From positions 1-41,893 of the forward strand of contig NZ_CADIJR010000055.1 in the NCBI RefSeq assembly GCF_902859645.1: DNA of 41,893 nt, given 5' to 3'. Of this stretch, positions 16,888 to 25,983 are shown one piece after another; position 1 is the first letter of the stretch; every line of letters starts with the position of its first letter. This DNA comes from Achromobacter insuavis. Its GTDB lineage: Bacteria > Pseudomonadota > Gammaproteobacteria > Burkholderiales > Burkholderiaceae_B. Under the pieces are notes generated by a model. The model worked only from the letters and a program-made list of their open reading frames with translations. It ran no database searches and was not told where the DNA came from. The position numbers and the translations under genes are program-made.

Positions 16888-19575
16888 TTATTGCGCCCAG
16901 GGTGGCGTGGCGCGGGTCTTGGCCCCGAGTTTCTGGCGCAGCGTGTCGGCCTGCGCCTGCAGGCCCAGGCTGTCCAGCGCGTGCAGCACGATCCAGTCGG
17001 CGCTGACTTCGAAGAAGTCGCGCAGGCGGGCGCGGGTGTCGCTGCGGCCGAAGCCGTCGGTGCCCAGCGTGCGGTAGGGCGCGGGCACCCAGGCGCGGAT
17101 CTGTTCGGGCACGGCGCGCACGTAGTCGGTCGCGGCCACCACCGGCGCGTCGCTGCCGCCGAGGCAGGCGCGCACCCAGTCCGCGTCCGGCGCGGTGGCC
17201 AGGCCGAGCGCGCGGGCGCGTTCGGCCTCGCGGCCGTCGCGCGCCAGTTCGGAGAAGCTGGTCACGCTCCAGACCTCGGCATCCACGTCGTATTCCGCGT
17301 GCAGCCGCTCGGCGGCCATTTCCGCTTCGCGCAGCATGGGGCCGGCGCCCAGCAGGCGCACCGCGGCCTGCTGGCGCGCCGGGCGCAGGCGGTACATGCC
17401 GCGCAGGATGCCTTCGGCCGCCGCGCCGTCCTGCGGCAGGTCGGGCTGCGCCAGGTTCTCGTTGGTGACGGTCAGGTAGAAGAACTCGTCGCGCTGCTCG
17501 TCCAGCATGCGGCGCATGCCGTACTCGACGATGACCGCGACTTCGTAGGCGTAGGCCGGATCGTAGGCGCGGCAGTTGGGCACGGCCGCCGCCATGATGT
17601 GGCTGGAGCCGTCCTGGTGCTGCAGGCCTTCGCCGCCCAGCGTGGTGCGGCCGGACGTGGCGCCGATGAGAAAGCCGCGCGTGCGCTGGTCGGCCGCGGC
17701 CCAGATCAGGTCGCCGATGCGCTGGAAGCCGAACATCGAGTAATAGATATAGAAGGGCAGCATCGGCAGGCCATTGACCGAGTAGCTGGTGCCGGCCGCC
17801 GTCCACGAGGAGATCGCGCCGGCCTCGGTGATGCCTTCTTCCAGGATCTGGCCGTCGCGCGCCTCGCGGTAGTACAGCACCGAGCCGATGTCTTCGGGTT
17901 CGTACAGCTGGCCCTGCGCCGAGTAGATGCCGATCTGGCGGAACAGGTTGGCCATGCCGAAGGTGCGCGCTTCGTCGGCCACGATCGGCACGATGCGCGG
18001 GCCGACCTGCGGGTCCTTCAGCAGCGCTGTCAGCATGCGCACGATGGCCATGGTGGACGACATTTCCTTGCCGTCGGCGCTGAGCGCGAAGCGCGCCCAT
18101 TGCTCGACCGCCGGCGGCGCCAGGCGCGGCGCCTGCGTCTGGCGGCGCGGAATGTGGCCGCCGAGCGCGGCGCGGCGCGCCTGCAGGTGGCGCAGCTCGG
18201 CGCTGTCTTCGGCGGGGCGGTAGAACTTGAGCGCCAGACAGTCGGCGTCGGAAATCGGCAGCGCGAAGCGGTCGCGGAACGCCAGCAGCGCCTCGTCGTC
18301 CAGCTTCTTCTGCTGGTGGGTGGTCATCTTGCCCTGGCCGGCCGTGCCCATGCCGAAGCCCTTCTTGGTCTGCGCCAGGATCACGGTGGGCTGGCCGCGA
18401 TGATGCGCGGCGCGGTGGTACGCGGCATGGATCTTGACCATGTCGTGGCCGCCGCGGTGCAGGCGGTCGATGGCTTCGTCGGTCCAGTCGGCCACCAGCG
18501 CCGCCAGTTCGGGATTCTGGTTGAAGAAGTGCGCGCGGTTGAAGGCGCCGTCGTTGGCGGCGAAGGTCTGGAACTGGCCGTCCACCGTGTTGGCGAAGGC
18601 GCGCGCCAGGGCGCCGTTGGTGTCACGGCGCAGCAGGGCGTCCCAGTCGCTGCCCCAGACCAGCTTGATGACGTTCCAGCCGGCGCCGGCGTACAGCGTT
18701 TCCAGCTCGTCGATGATGCGGCCGTTGCCGCGCACCGGGCCGTCCAGGCGCTGCAGGTTGCAGTTGACCACGAACACCAGGTTGTCGAGTTTCTCGCGCG
18801 CGGCCAGGGTCAGCGCGGCGATCGATTCGGGCTCGTCCATCTCGCCGTCGCCGAAGATGCCCCAGACCTTGCGGTCGGCGCCCGGCACCAGCGAGCGGTG
18901 CTCCAGGTAGCGCATGAAGCGCGCCTGGTAGATCGCGTTGATGGGGCCAATGCCCATCGAGCCGGTCGGGAACTGCCAGAAATCCGGCATCAGCCACGGA
19001 TGCGGGTACGACGACAGGCCGCGCAGGCCGCGCGCGGTGGCGGTGATTTCCTGGCGGAAGTGGGCCAGGTCGTCGTCGCTGAGGAAACCCTCCAGGTAGG
19101 CGCGGGCGTAGACGCCGGGCGCCGAGTGCGGCTGCATGTAGACCAGGTCGCCCGGGCCGTCGGCGCCGGCGGCGCGGAAGAAATGGTTGAAGCCGACTTC
19201 GAACAGGTCGGCGGCCGAGGCGTAGCTGGCGATGTGTCCGCCCAGCTCGCCATGGGCCTGGTTGGCGCGCACCACCATGGCCAGCGCGTTCCAGCGGTTG
19301 ATGCGGGCAATGCGTTCCTCGACCGCCAGGTTGCCGGGGAAGGGCGGCTCCTGGTCGGCGGGAATGGTGTTCAGGTAGGCGGTGCGCGTCTGGCTGTTGG
19401 CGCGCAGCCCCAGCGTGGCGGCATGCCCCAGCAGGTTGTCCAGCACATAGCCCGCCCGGTCGGCGCCCGAGGCCTCGACCAGGGACTGCAGGCCGTCGCG
19501 CCATTCGGCGGTTTCGGCGGGATCGGCGTCATGCCGGGGGTCTGTCCCGGCGGGGGAATGGCTGGCGTCGCACAT
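16888..19575 (-). CDS. AceE-type (homodimeric) 2-oxoacid dehydrogenase E1, stand-alone
   Basis: The 895-residue thiamine-diphosphate enzyme resembles pyruvate dehydrogenase E1 (AceE) along its whole length. The ThDP motif GDGEMDEPESIAALTLA with VNCNLQRLDGPVRGN is intact, as are PDFWQFPTGSMGIGPINAIY, EEGITEAGAISSW and DGSSHIMAAAVPNCRAYDP. Proteins of this length without an adjacent E2 gene include MdeB of Pseudomonas putida, linked there to 2-oxobutyrate from methionine. Which 2-oxoacid is used here is not known. No aceF, lpd or mdeA neighbours it, so it must borrow E2/E3 from elsewhere. The start was set at the ATG with AAGGAGAC upstream; an earlier in-frame start lacks this. Confidence 0.88.
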   Translation of the reverse strand: MCDASHSPAGTDPRHDADPAETAEWRDGLQSLVEASGADRAGYVLDNLLGHAATLGLRANSQTRTAYLNTIPADQEPPFPGNLAVEERIARINRWNALAMVVRANQAHGELGGHIASYASAADLFEVGFNHFFRAAGADGPGDLVYMQPHSAPGVYARAYLEGFLSDDDLAHFRQEITATARGLRGLSSYPHPWLMPDFWQFPTGSMGIGPINAIYQARFMRYLEHRSLVPGADRKVWGIFGDGEMDEPESIAALTLAAREKLDNLVFVVNCNLQRLDGPVRGNGRIIDELETLYAGAGWNVIKLVWGSDWDALLRRDTNGALARAFANTVDGQFQTFAANDGAFNRAHFFNQNPELAALVADWTDEAIDRLHRGGHDMVKIHAAYHRAAHHRGQPTVILAQTKKGFGMGTAGQGKMTTHQQKKLDDEALLAFRDRFALPISDADCLALKFYRPAEDSAELRHLQARRAALGGHIPRRQTQAPRLAPPAVEQWARFALSADGKEMSSTMAIVRMLTALLKDPQVGPRIVPIVADEARTFGMANLFRQIGIYSAQGQLYEPEDIGSVLYYREARDGQILEEGITEAGAISSWTAAGTSYSVNGLPMLPFYIYYSMFGFQRIGDLIWAAADQRTRGFLIGATSGRTTLGGEGLQHQDGSSHIMAAAVPNCRAYDPAYAYEVAVIVEYGMRRMLDEQRDEFFYLTVTNENLAQPDLPQDGAAAEGILRGMYRLRPARQQAAVRLLGAGPMLREAEMAAERLHAEYDVDAEVWSVTSFSELARDGREAERARALGLATAPDADWVRACLGGSDAPVVAATDYVRAVPEQIRAWVPAPYRTLGTDGFGRSDTRARLRDFFEVSADWIVLHALDSLGLQAQADTLRQKLGAKTRATPPWAQ

Positions 19576-19791
19576 GATGGTTTTGTCTCCTTGTAAGCGC
19601 CATGCTAGTCCTGTCCCTGGGGCATGGGTAATCAAAATGCCAGGAGGAAATCCAGGTTTTCAGCATAATCGTTTGCCGATTTCAGGGTGGGCGGCAGGAT
19701 CTGCCGCCAAGGGCCGCTTACCGGTGGTGACCACCTGCTGGACGCCGAGGCGCTAGAATTCGCGCTTCAGAAAAAACAAACCGGCAACCAA

Positions 19792-19809
19792 CAGGGCGTA
19801 AACGCCCTG
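19792..19809 (+). repeat. Hairpin in the OPT transporter leader
   Basis: A 7-bp stem CAGGGCG/CGCCCTG with a TAAA loop lies about 60 bases before the start of the OPT gene, in a 294-base intergenic stretch. A possible -10 element TAGAAT is at 19754-19759 without a convincing -35. Nothing else was recognised in this gap. Confidence 0.45.
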
Positions 19810-19869
19810 AAGGCCGTGGCCGTCCCGCTCCCGCGGCGGGTCGACCCCGGCCAGTAAAGGGAGACTTCA

Positions 19870-21921
19870 ATGACTCAACCCACCACCGTCCCGGCAGAGG
19901 TCACGCTACCGGAACTGACGTTCCGCGGCGTGCTGCTGGGCGCGGTCATCACCATCATCTTCACCGCCTCCAATGTGTTCCTGGGGCTCAAGGTCGGCCT
20001 GACCTTCTCCTCGGCGATCCCGGCGGCGGTTATTTCCATGTCGGTGTTGCGGCTGTTCAAGGACGCCAACATCCTCGAGAACAACATGGTGCAGACGCAG
20101 GCCTCGGCGGCCGGCACGCTGTCCTCCATCATCTTCATCCTGCCGGCCCTGGTCATGATGGGCCACTGGCAGGGCTTTCCGTTCTGGCAGACCCTGGGCA
20201 TCTGCGCGGCCGGCGGCATGCTGGGCGTGATGTTCACGATTCCGCTGCGCCATGTGATGGTGGTGCAGAGCGACCTGCCGTATCCGGAAGGCGTGGCCGC
20301 GGCCGAGATCCTGCGGGTTGGCAGCGCCGAGCGCGCCCAGGAAGCGGCCGAAGAGGCGGGCCGAGCGCCGGCCAAGCCGGCCGCCACCGGCATGGGCGAC
20401 ATCGTCAGCGGCGGCGTGGTCGCGGCGGCGGTCAGCTTCGCCGCCAGCGGCCTGCGGGTGCTGGGCGAAGGCGTCAGCGGCTGGTTCGCGCTGGGCGGCG
20501 CGGTGTTCCGGCTGCCGATGGGTTTTTCGCTGGCGCTGCTCGGCGCCGGCTACCTGATCGGCATCGTGGCCGGCCTGGCCATGCTGACCGGGCTGGTGAT
20601 CTCGTGGGGCATCGCGGTGCCGATCCTGACCTCGATGGCCGAGATGCCCGCCGGCATGACGCTGGCCAAGTTCGCCACCGGGCTGTGGTCGTCGCAGGTG
20701 CGTTTCATCGGCGCCGGCGTGATCGGCGTGGGCGCCATCTGGACGCTGGCGACGCTGTTCGTGCCGATGGCGCGCGGCGTCAAGGCCTCGTTCTCGGCGC
20801 TGACAAAGGCTGGCGCGGCGCGCGCCGGCAAGGCCCCGCGCACCGAGCGCGACCTGTCTGCCGGCTGGATCTCGGTGGTCACGCTGGTGCTGGTGGCGGT
20901 GCTGGTGATCACCTTCCAGGTGTTCCTGGCGGGCGCGCCGCTGTCGGCCGCGGCCATCTGGAAGCTGGTGGCCTACGCGGTGCTGTTCGCCTTCGTGTTC
21001 GGCTTCCTGGTGGCGGCCGCCTGCGGCTACATGGCCGGCCTGGTGGGGTCGTCGACCAGCCCGATCTCGGGCGTGGGCATCGTCGCCATCGTGCTGGTGT
21101 CGTTGCTGATGCTGGCCCTGGGCGGCGAATTGCTGGCGGTGCAGAACGGCGTGCAGATGACGATCGCGCTGGCCATCTTCAGCACGTCGGCGGTGGTGGC
21201 CGTGGCGTCGATCTCGAACGACAACCTGCAGGACCTGAAGACCGGCTGGCTGGTGGGCGCGACGCCCTGGCGCCAGCAGGTGGCGCTGCTGATTGGCTGC
21301 GTGGTCGGCGCGGCGGTGATCTCGCCGGTGCTGGAGCTGCTGTACAACGCCTACGGCTTTGCCGACGCCATGCCGCGCGAAGGCATGGATCCGGCGCAGG
21401 CGCTGTCGGCGCCGCAGGCCACGCTGATGCTGGCGATCGCGCGCGGCATTTTCACGCACCAGCTGAACTGGACCATGATCCTGATCGGCATGGCGGTGGG
21501 CGTCGGCCTGATCGTGCTGGACGAGATCCTCAAGCGCACCTGCAAGGTGGCGCGCATCCCGGTGCTGGCGGTGGGCATCGGCATCTACCTGCCGCCGACC
21601 GTGGCGGCGCCGATCGTGGCCGGCGCGCTGCTGGCCTGGCTGCTGGAGCGGGCGCTGCGCCGCCGCGCCGCGGCCGCCGGCAAGGACTACGAGTCGTTCG
21701 CCGAGGCCGCCAACCGGCGCGGCGTGCTGATCGCCTCCGGCCTGATCGTGGGCGAGAGCCTGGTGGGCGTGGTGATGGCGGCCATCATCGGCGCCGCCGG
21801 CACCGATGCGCCGCTGGCGATCGCGGGCGAGGAGTTCGCGCGCACCGCCTCTTTCCTGGGGCTGGCGGTATTCGCGCTGGTGGCGGTGCTGTTCTGGCGC
21901 CGGGTGATGCGGCTGGCGTAG
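19870..21921 (+). CDS. OPT-family oligopeptide transporter
   Basis: The 683-residue inner-membrane protein has about 14-16 hydrophobic segments. It carries OPT/YSL-family features such as FTASNVFLGLKVGLTFSSAIPAAV near the N-terminus and DLPYPEGVAAAEILRVG around residues 135-152. OPT proteins carry peptides or metal chelates with protons; the substrate here is unknown. A clear ribosome site (AAAGGGAG) precedes the ATG. The gene is convergent with the M20 peptidase gene, and a good terminator follows it. The M20 peptidase next door could hint at peptide use, but the convergent arrangement means they are not one operon. Confidence 0.92.
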   Translation: MTQPTTVPAEVTLPELTFRGVLLGAVITIIFTASNVFLGLKVGLTFSSAIPAAVISMSVLRLFKDANILENNMVQTQASAAGTLSSIIFILPALVMMGHWQGFPFWQTLGICAAGGMLGVMFTIPLRHVMVVQSDLPYPEGVAAAEILRVGSAERAQEAAEEAGRAPAKPAATGMGDIVSGGVVAAAVSFAASGLRVLGEGVSGWFALGGAVFRLPMGFSLALLGAGYLIGIVAGLAMLTGLVISWGIAVPILTSMAEMPAGMTLAKFATGLWSSQVRFIGAGVIGVGAIWTLATLFVPMARGVKASFSALTKAGAARAGKAPRTERDLSAGWISVVTLVLVAVLVITFQVFLAGAPLSAAAIWKLVAYAVLFAFVFGFLVAAACGYMAGLVGSSTSPISGVGIVAIVLVSLLMLALGGELLAVQNGVQMTIALAIFSTSAVVAVASISNDNLQDLKTGWLVGATPWRQQVALLIGCVVGAAVISPVLELLYNAYGFADAMPREGMDPAQALSAPQATLMLAIARGIFTHQLNWTMILIGMAVGVGLIVLDEILKRTCKVARIPVLAVGIGIYLPPTVAAPIVAGALLAWLLERALRRRAAAAGKDYESFAEAANRRGVLIASGLIVGESLVGVVMAAIIGAAGTDAPLAIAGEEFARTASFLGLAVFALVAVLFWRRVMRLA

Positions 21922-21942
21922 CGCCGCGACGCATCGATCAAG

Positions 21943-21974
21943 GGGCATGGCGCGCGGGCGCCATGCCCTTTTTT
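21943..21974 (+). terminator. Intrinsic terminator after the OPT gene
   Basis: A 10-bp stem GGGCATGGCG/CGCCATGCCC with a six-base loop is followed by six T residues (21969-21974). The last T overlaps the stop codon of the convergent M20 gene. Confidence 0.9.
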
Positions 21975-23206
21975 CATGCGGATCGCAGCAGGTCGGCCAA
22001 TGTGCGGGCGATGACCTTGGTGGCGCGCCGCAGGTCTTCCAGCACTACGCGCTCGTCGCTGCGCTTGGCGTGCGATTCCAGCACGGTGCGCGGACCGGCG
22101 CCGTAGATCACACCGGGAACGCCGGCCTCGGCATACAGGCGCACGTCGGTATAGAGCGGCGTGCCCATGGCGGGGATGGGCTCGCCGAACAGCTCCTGGC
22201 CGTGCTTGCGCAGGGCGTCCACCAGTGGCTGGTTGCCGGGCAGCGGCCGCATGGCGTTGGCCAGCAGCAGGCGCCTGATCTCGACGCGGATGCCGGGCGC
22301 GGCGGCCGCGGCGTCTTCGATGATGCGGCGGATGTCGGCCTCGACCTCGGCCGCGTTCTCTTCGGGGATCATGCGGCGGTCCAGCTTGAACACGACCTTG
22401 CCGGGCACCACGTTGGTGTTGGTGCCGCCTTCGATGCGGCCGATGTTCAGGTAGGGGTGGCTGATGCCTTCGACCTGCGAGGTGATCCCGCGATAGCGCG
22501 CATTCTGCGCATACAGCGCGTTCATGATGCCGACCGCGCCCTGCAGCGCGTCCACGCCGGTGGCGGGAATGGCGGCGTGCGCCATCTTGCCGTGCACCGT
22601 GACTTCCATCTGCAGGCAGCCGTTGTGCGCCGTCACGACTTCATAGCTGAAGCCGGCCGCGATCAGCAGGTCGGGTTTCGTCAACCCCTGGCGCAGTAGC
22701 CAGCCGGGCCCGAGCAGGCCGCCGAATTCCTCGTCGTAGGTGAAATGCAGCTCGACCGCGCCGTGGCTCGGACGGGCCACCGCTTCCAGCGCGCGCAGCG
22801 CGAAGGTGAAGCTGGCGAAATCGCTCTTGCTGACCGCGGCGGCGCGGCCGTACAGGCTGCCGTCCACGATCTCGGCGCCGTACGGATCGTGCTCCCAGCC
22901 ATCGCCCGGCGGCACCACGTCGCCGTGGGCGTTGAGCGCGATGCGGCGGCCGCCGGCGCCGTATTCGCGGCGCACGATCAGATTGGTGATGGATTCCATG
23001 CCATAGGCGCGCACCTCGTCGGCGGGCACGGGATGGGACTCGGCCTGCAGGCCGAAGCCCTGCAGCAGTTCGGCGGTGCGGACGGCGTGGGGGGCGTTGT
23101 TGCCCGGCGGCGTGTCGGTCGGCACGCGCACCAGTTCCTGCAGGAAGCGCACTTCTTCATCGAAGTGGGCGTCCACCCAGGCGTCGAGTCGGGCGTAGTC
23201 GGTCAT
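21974..23206 (-). CDS. M20-family metallopeptidase / amidohydrolase (ArgE/DapE-like)
   Basis: The 410-residue protein has the M20 zinc-hydrolase layout. The first metal-ligand region is ALNAHGDVVPPGDGW (His and a downstream Asp). The catalytic Glu pair is in YDEEFGG. A dimerisation domain occurs around VTVHGKMAHAAIPATGVDA. The C-terminal ligand His is in VLESHAKRSDERV. Family members cleave acyl-amino acids, ureido acids or succinyl-diaminopimelate; the substrate cannot be told. It starts three bases after the stop of the allantoate amidohydrolase gene, so it belongs to the purine-catabolic operon and may act on a ureido or N-carbamoyl compound (inference). Confidence 0.88.
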   Translation of the reverse strand: MTDYARLDAWVDAHFDEEVRFLQELVRVPTDTPPGNNAPHAVRTAELLQGFGLQAESHPVPADEVRAYGMESITNLIVRREYGAGGRRIALNAHGDVVPPGDGWEHDPYGAEIVDGSLYGRAAAVSKSDFASFTFALRALEAVARPSHGAVELHFTYDEEFGGLLGPGWLLRQGLTKPDLLIAAGFSYEVVTAHNGCLQMEVTVHGKMAHAAIPATGVDALQGAVGIMNALYAQNARYRGITSQVEGISHPYLNIGRIEGGTNTNVVPGKVVFKLDRRMIPEENAAEVEADIRRIIEDAAAAAPGIRVEIRRLLLANAMRPLPGNQPLVDALRKHGQELFGEPIPAMGTPLYTDVRLYAEAGVPGVIYGAGPRTVLESHAKRSDERVVLEDLRRATKVIARTLADLLRSA

Positions 23207-23209
23207 GGT

Positions 23210-24907
23210 TCAGCTCGTTGCTTCGTTGGCGAGATCGTCAAGCAGCCGCTGCATTGCCTGCGCGGCCAGCTGCATGTCGTGGTTGGTGGTGGATTCGAGC
23301 GGGTTGTGGCTGATGCCGGCGTTCTGGCCGCGCACGAACAGCATGGCTTGCGGCATGATCTCGTGCAGCTTCATGGCGTCGTGGCCGGCGCCGCTGGGCA
23401 TGCAGTGGACCGGCACGCCCTGCGCCTGGACCGCGCGCTCCCAGCGTTGCTGCCAGGCCGGCGCGCTGGGCGCGGCGGCGGCGCGCATGGTTTCCTCCAG
23501 TGTGTAGCGCAGGCCGCGGCGCTGGCAGATCGCTTCCAGTTCGGCCAGCACGTCCGTGGCCAGCGCATCGCGCTGCGGATCGCTGGGCGCGCGCAGGTCG
23601 AGGCTGAAGCGGCATTCGCCGGGCACCACGTTGATCGAGCCATTGGGCACTTCCAGCATGCCGACGGTGCCGACCGAGTCGCCGTCGCGCGCGGCGCGGC
23701 CTTCGACGAACACGATCAGCTCGGCCGCGGCCACGGCGGCGTCGCGGCGCCGGTCCATCGGCGTGGTGCCGGCGTGGCAGGCCGTGCCGTGGATCCGCGC
23801 GCGGTAGCGCACGCAGCCGTTGATGGAGGTGACCACGCCGAGCGGCAGGCCCATTTCGTTCAGCACGGGGCCCTGTTCGATATGCACTTCGATGAAGCCC
23901 AGATAGCGGGCCGGGTCGCGCTTGAGCTTGGCAATGTCGTCGACGCACAGCCCCGCGTGCGCCATGGCGTCGCGCATGCTGATGCCGTCGGCGTCCTTCT
24001 GTTCGAGCCAGCGCGGCTGGAAGTCGCCGATCAGCGCGCCGGATCCGAGGAAGGTGGCCGGATAGCGCTGGCCTTCCTCTTCGGAAAATGCGACGACTTC
24101 GATCGCGTAGGGCAGGCGGCGGCCCTGACGGTGCAGCGCGCGCACGCAGGCCATCGGCACGAAGATGCCGAGGCGGCCGTCGTATTTGCCGGCATTGCGC
24201 ACCGTGTCGTAATGGCTGCCGCTCATCAGGATGGGCGCATCGGCGCGGACCGCATGGTAGCGGCCGACCACGTTGCCGACGGCATCGATGCCGACTTCGT
24301 CGAAGCCGCAATCGCGCATCCAGTGCGAGATGCGCTGCGCGCAGGCGCGGTGCGCATCGGTCAGGTAGGTGACGGTGAGCTGGCCGTTCTCGGCATAGCC
24401 GGGGTCGCTGTGCGCGCTGAGTTTTTCCTGCCAGTCCCAGATGTCGTTGCCCTGTTGCGGTTCGGCGCCGAAGCGTTCGTGCAACTGCACTTCGGCGTCG
24501 CGGTGCAATTGGCGCAGGGCCTCGCGGCGCTCATCGTCCGGCGCGTTGTGCTGGCGGCGTTCGAGGGCCTGGACCCACTGCGCGTCTTGCACGGGGGCGC
24601 CGCGCGGGTCGTAGCGGGACAGCACGAACGGGAAGCCGAAACGCGCGGCATGGTCGGCGGCCAGCGCGGCTGCGGCGTTTGCGGCGAACGCGGGCGCGGG
24701 CTGGGCGCGCAGCAGCGCCAATTGCGCGGCGGCATCGGCGTCGTCCACCGCGCGTTGCAGCGCCAGCTGCAACTGGGCCACGCTGTGCACCGGCCGCGCG
24801 CGCACCGCCTGGTCCACGGCCCAGGGCGCGTGCGGATACAGGTCGGCCAGCATGGCGGCCGCGTCTTGCGGCGCGGCGTCGTTGAATCGGGCGAGGGTAT
24901 GGGCCAT
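23210..24907 (-). CDS. allC: Allantoate amidohydrolase with degenerate N-terminal UraD-like domain
   Basis: The 565-residue fusion has two parts. Residues about 155-565 form an AllC/HyuC-type M20 amidohydrolase, which releases ammonia from allantoate: metal-ligand motifs SGSHYDTV (His232), KYDGRLG (Asp243), SEEEGQRYPATFLGSG, FIEVHIEQGPVL and CHAGTTPMDRR are visible, as is PSGAGHDAM. Residues 1-150 resemble OHCU decarboxylase (UraD), for example LYPHAPWA, RARPVHSVAQL and RFGFPFV (89-95). The expected HPDL catalytic-His motif reads AQPAPA (Gln69), and roughly 25 residues that normally follow, including the catalytic Glu region, are missing. The start is 11 bases after puuE. The C-terminal activity looks sound; the N-terminal decarboxylase is probably inactive. 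Confidence 0.88.
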   Translation of the reverse strand: MAHTLARFNDAAPQDAAAMLADLYPHAPWAVDQAVRARPVHSVAQLQLALQRAVDDADAAAQLALLRAQPAPAFAANAAAALAADHAARFGFPFVLSRYDPRGAPVQDAQWVQALERRQHNAPDDERREALRQLHRDAEVQLHERFGAEPQQGNDIWDWQEKLSAHSDPGYAENGQLTVTYLTDAHRACAQRISHWMRDCGFDEVGIDAVGNVVGRYHAVRADAPILMSGSHYDTVRNAGKYDGRLGIFVPMACVRALHRQGRRLPYAIEVVAFSEEEGQRYPATFLGSGALIGDFQPRWLEQKDADGISMRDAMAHAGLCVDDIAKLKRDPARYLGFIEVHIEQGPVLNEMGLPLGVVTSINGCVRYRARIHGTACHAGTTPMDRRRDAAVAAAELIVFVEGRAARDGDSVGTVGMLEVPNGSINVVPGECRFSLDLRAPSDPQRDALATDVLAELEAICQRRGLRYTLEETMRAAAAPSAPAWQQRWERAVQAQGVPVHCMPSGAGHDAMKLHEIMPQAMLFVRGQNAGISHNPLESTTNHDMQLAAQAMQRLLDDLANEATS

Positions 24908-24918
24908 GGTTGCGCCGT

Positions 24919-25863
24919 TCAGGGAGCGGGTTGATAGGGATGGCGCGCCTGCCAGTGCCGGGCGATGTCCAGGCGGCGGCAGACCCAGACGCGGTCGTGG
25001 CGCGCGATGTGGTCCAGGAAGCGTTGCAGGGCGACGATGCGGCCCGGCCGGCCCAGCAGGCGGCAATGCATGCCGATGCTGAGCATCTTGGGGGCCTCGT
25101 CGCCTTCGGCGTAGAGCGCGTCGAAACTGTCCTTGAGGTACTGGAAGAACGGGTCGGCGTGCGAGTAGCCCTGCGGCAGCGCGAAGCGCATGTCGTTGCA
25201 ATCCAGGGTGTAGGGCACGATCAGTTGCGGCGCCACGCTGCCGTCGCTCTTTTGCACCTGCATCCAGAAGGGCAGGTCGTCGCCGTAGTAGTCGCTGTCG
25301 TACTCGAAGCCGCCGTAGTCGGCCACCAGGCGGCGCGTGCGCGGGCTGTCGCGGCCGGTGTACCAGCCCAGCGGGCGGGCGCCGGTCAGCTGCGCCAGGG
25401 CGTCCATGCCCAGGCGCATGTGCTCGCGTTCGGTGGCTTCGTCCACGTTCTGGTAGTGCACCCAGCGCCAGCCGTGGCAGGCGATCTCGTGGTCGAGTTC
25501 GACCAGCGCCGAGGCCAGCTCGGGGTGGCGCTGCAGCGCCATGCCGACGGCGAACACCGTGAGCGGCAGGCCGCGCTTTTCGAATTCACGCAGGATGCGC
25601 CAGACGCCCACGCGCGAGCCGTACTCGTAGATGCCTTCCATGCTCAGGTGGCGTTCCGGGTAGCTGGCCGGATTGAACATCTCGGACAGGAACTGCTCGG
25701 ACCCCGCGTCGCCATGCAGCACGCAGTTTTCGCCGCCTTCCTCGTAATTGAGCACGAACTGCACCGCGATGCGGGCGCCGCCGGGCCATTGCGCATGCGG
25801 CGGGTTGCGGCCGTAGCCGATCAGGTCACGCGGGTAGGGCTGGGTGGCGTCGTAGGTGCTCAT
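24919..25863 (-). CDS. puuE: Allantoinase PuuE (polysaccharide-deacetylase type)
   Basis: The 314-residue protein begins STYDATQPYPRDLIGYGRNP and contains FVLNYEEGGENCVLHGD, EIACHGWRWVHYQ and GWYTGRDSPRTRRLV, all typical of PuuE. This cofactor-independent allantoinase opens the hydantoin ring of allantoin to give allantoate, the substrate of the next gene product. It belongs to the NodB/polysaccharide deacetylase fold, not the metal-dependent amidohydrolases. It is the first gene of puuE-allC-M20, whose gaps are 11 and 3 bases. An operator-like palindrome lies about 50 bases upstream. Confidence 0.94.
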   Translation of the reverse strand: MSTYDATQPYPRDLIGYGRNPPHAQWPGGARIAVQFVLNYEEGGENCVLHGDAGSEQFLSEMFNPASYPERHLSMEGIYEYGSRVGVWRILREFEKRGLPLTVFAVGMALQRHPELASALVELDHEIACHGWRWVHYQNVDEATEREHMRLGMDALAQLTGARPLGWYTGRDSPRTRRLVADYGGFEYDSDYYGDDLPFWMQVQKSDGSVAPQLIVPYTLDCNDMRFALPQGYSHADPFFQYLKDSFDALYAEGDEAPKMLSIGMHCRLLGRPGRIVALQRFLDHIARHDRVWVCRRLDIARHWQARHPYQPAP

Positions 25864-25910
25864 GGCGGGGCGGGCGTGGACATCGTGTTCGACACGATAA
25901 GGTAAACCGC

Positions 25911-25926
25911 ATTGTCTGTATACAAT
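25911..25926. promoter_or_regulatory. Possible operator upstream of puuE
   Basis: ATTGTCTGTATACAAT has 5-bp inverted arms (ATTGT/ACAAT) around a GTATAC palindrome. Such sites are common for FadR-type GntR regulators. It lies 48-63 bases before the puuE start, where a regulator could block transcription. No regulator gene is adjacent. Confidence 0.4.
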
Positions 25927-25983
25927 TTATGTACATCATTAGTGATGACCCTAATACGCCAGGGAAAATCGGTCGTCCTGAAA

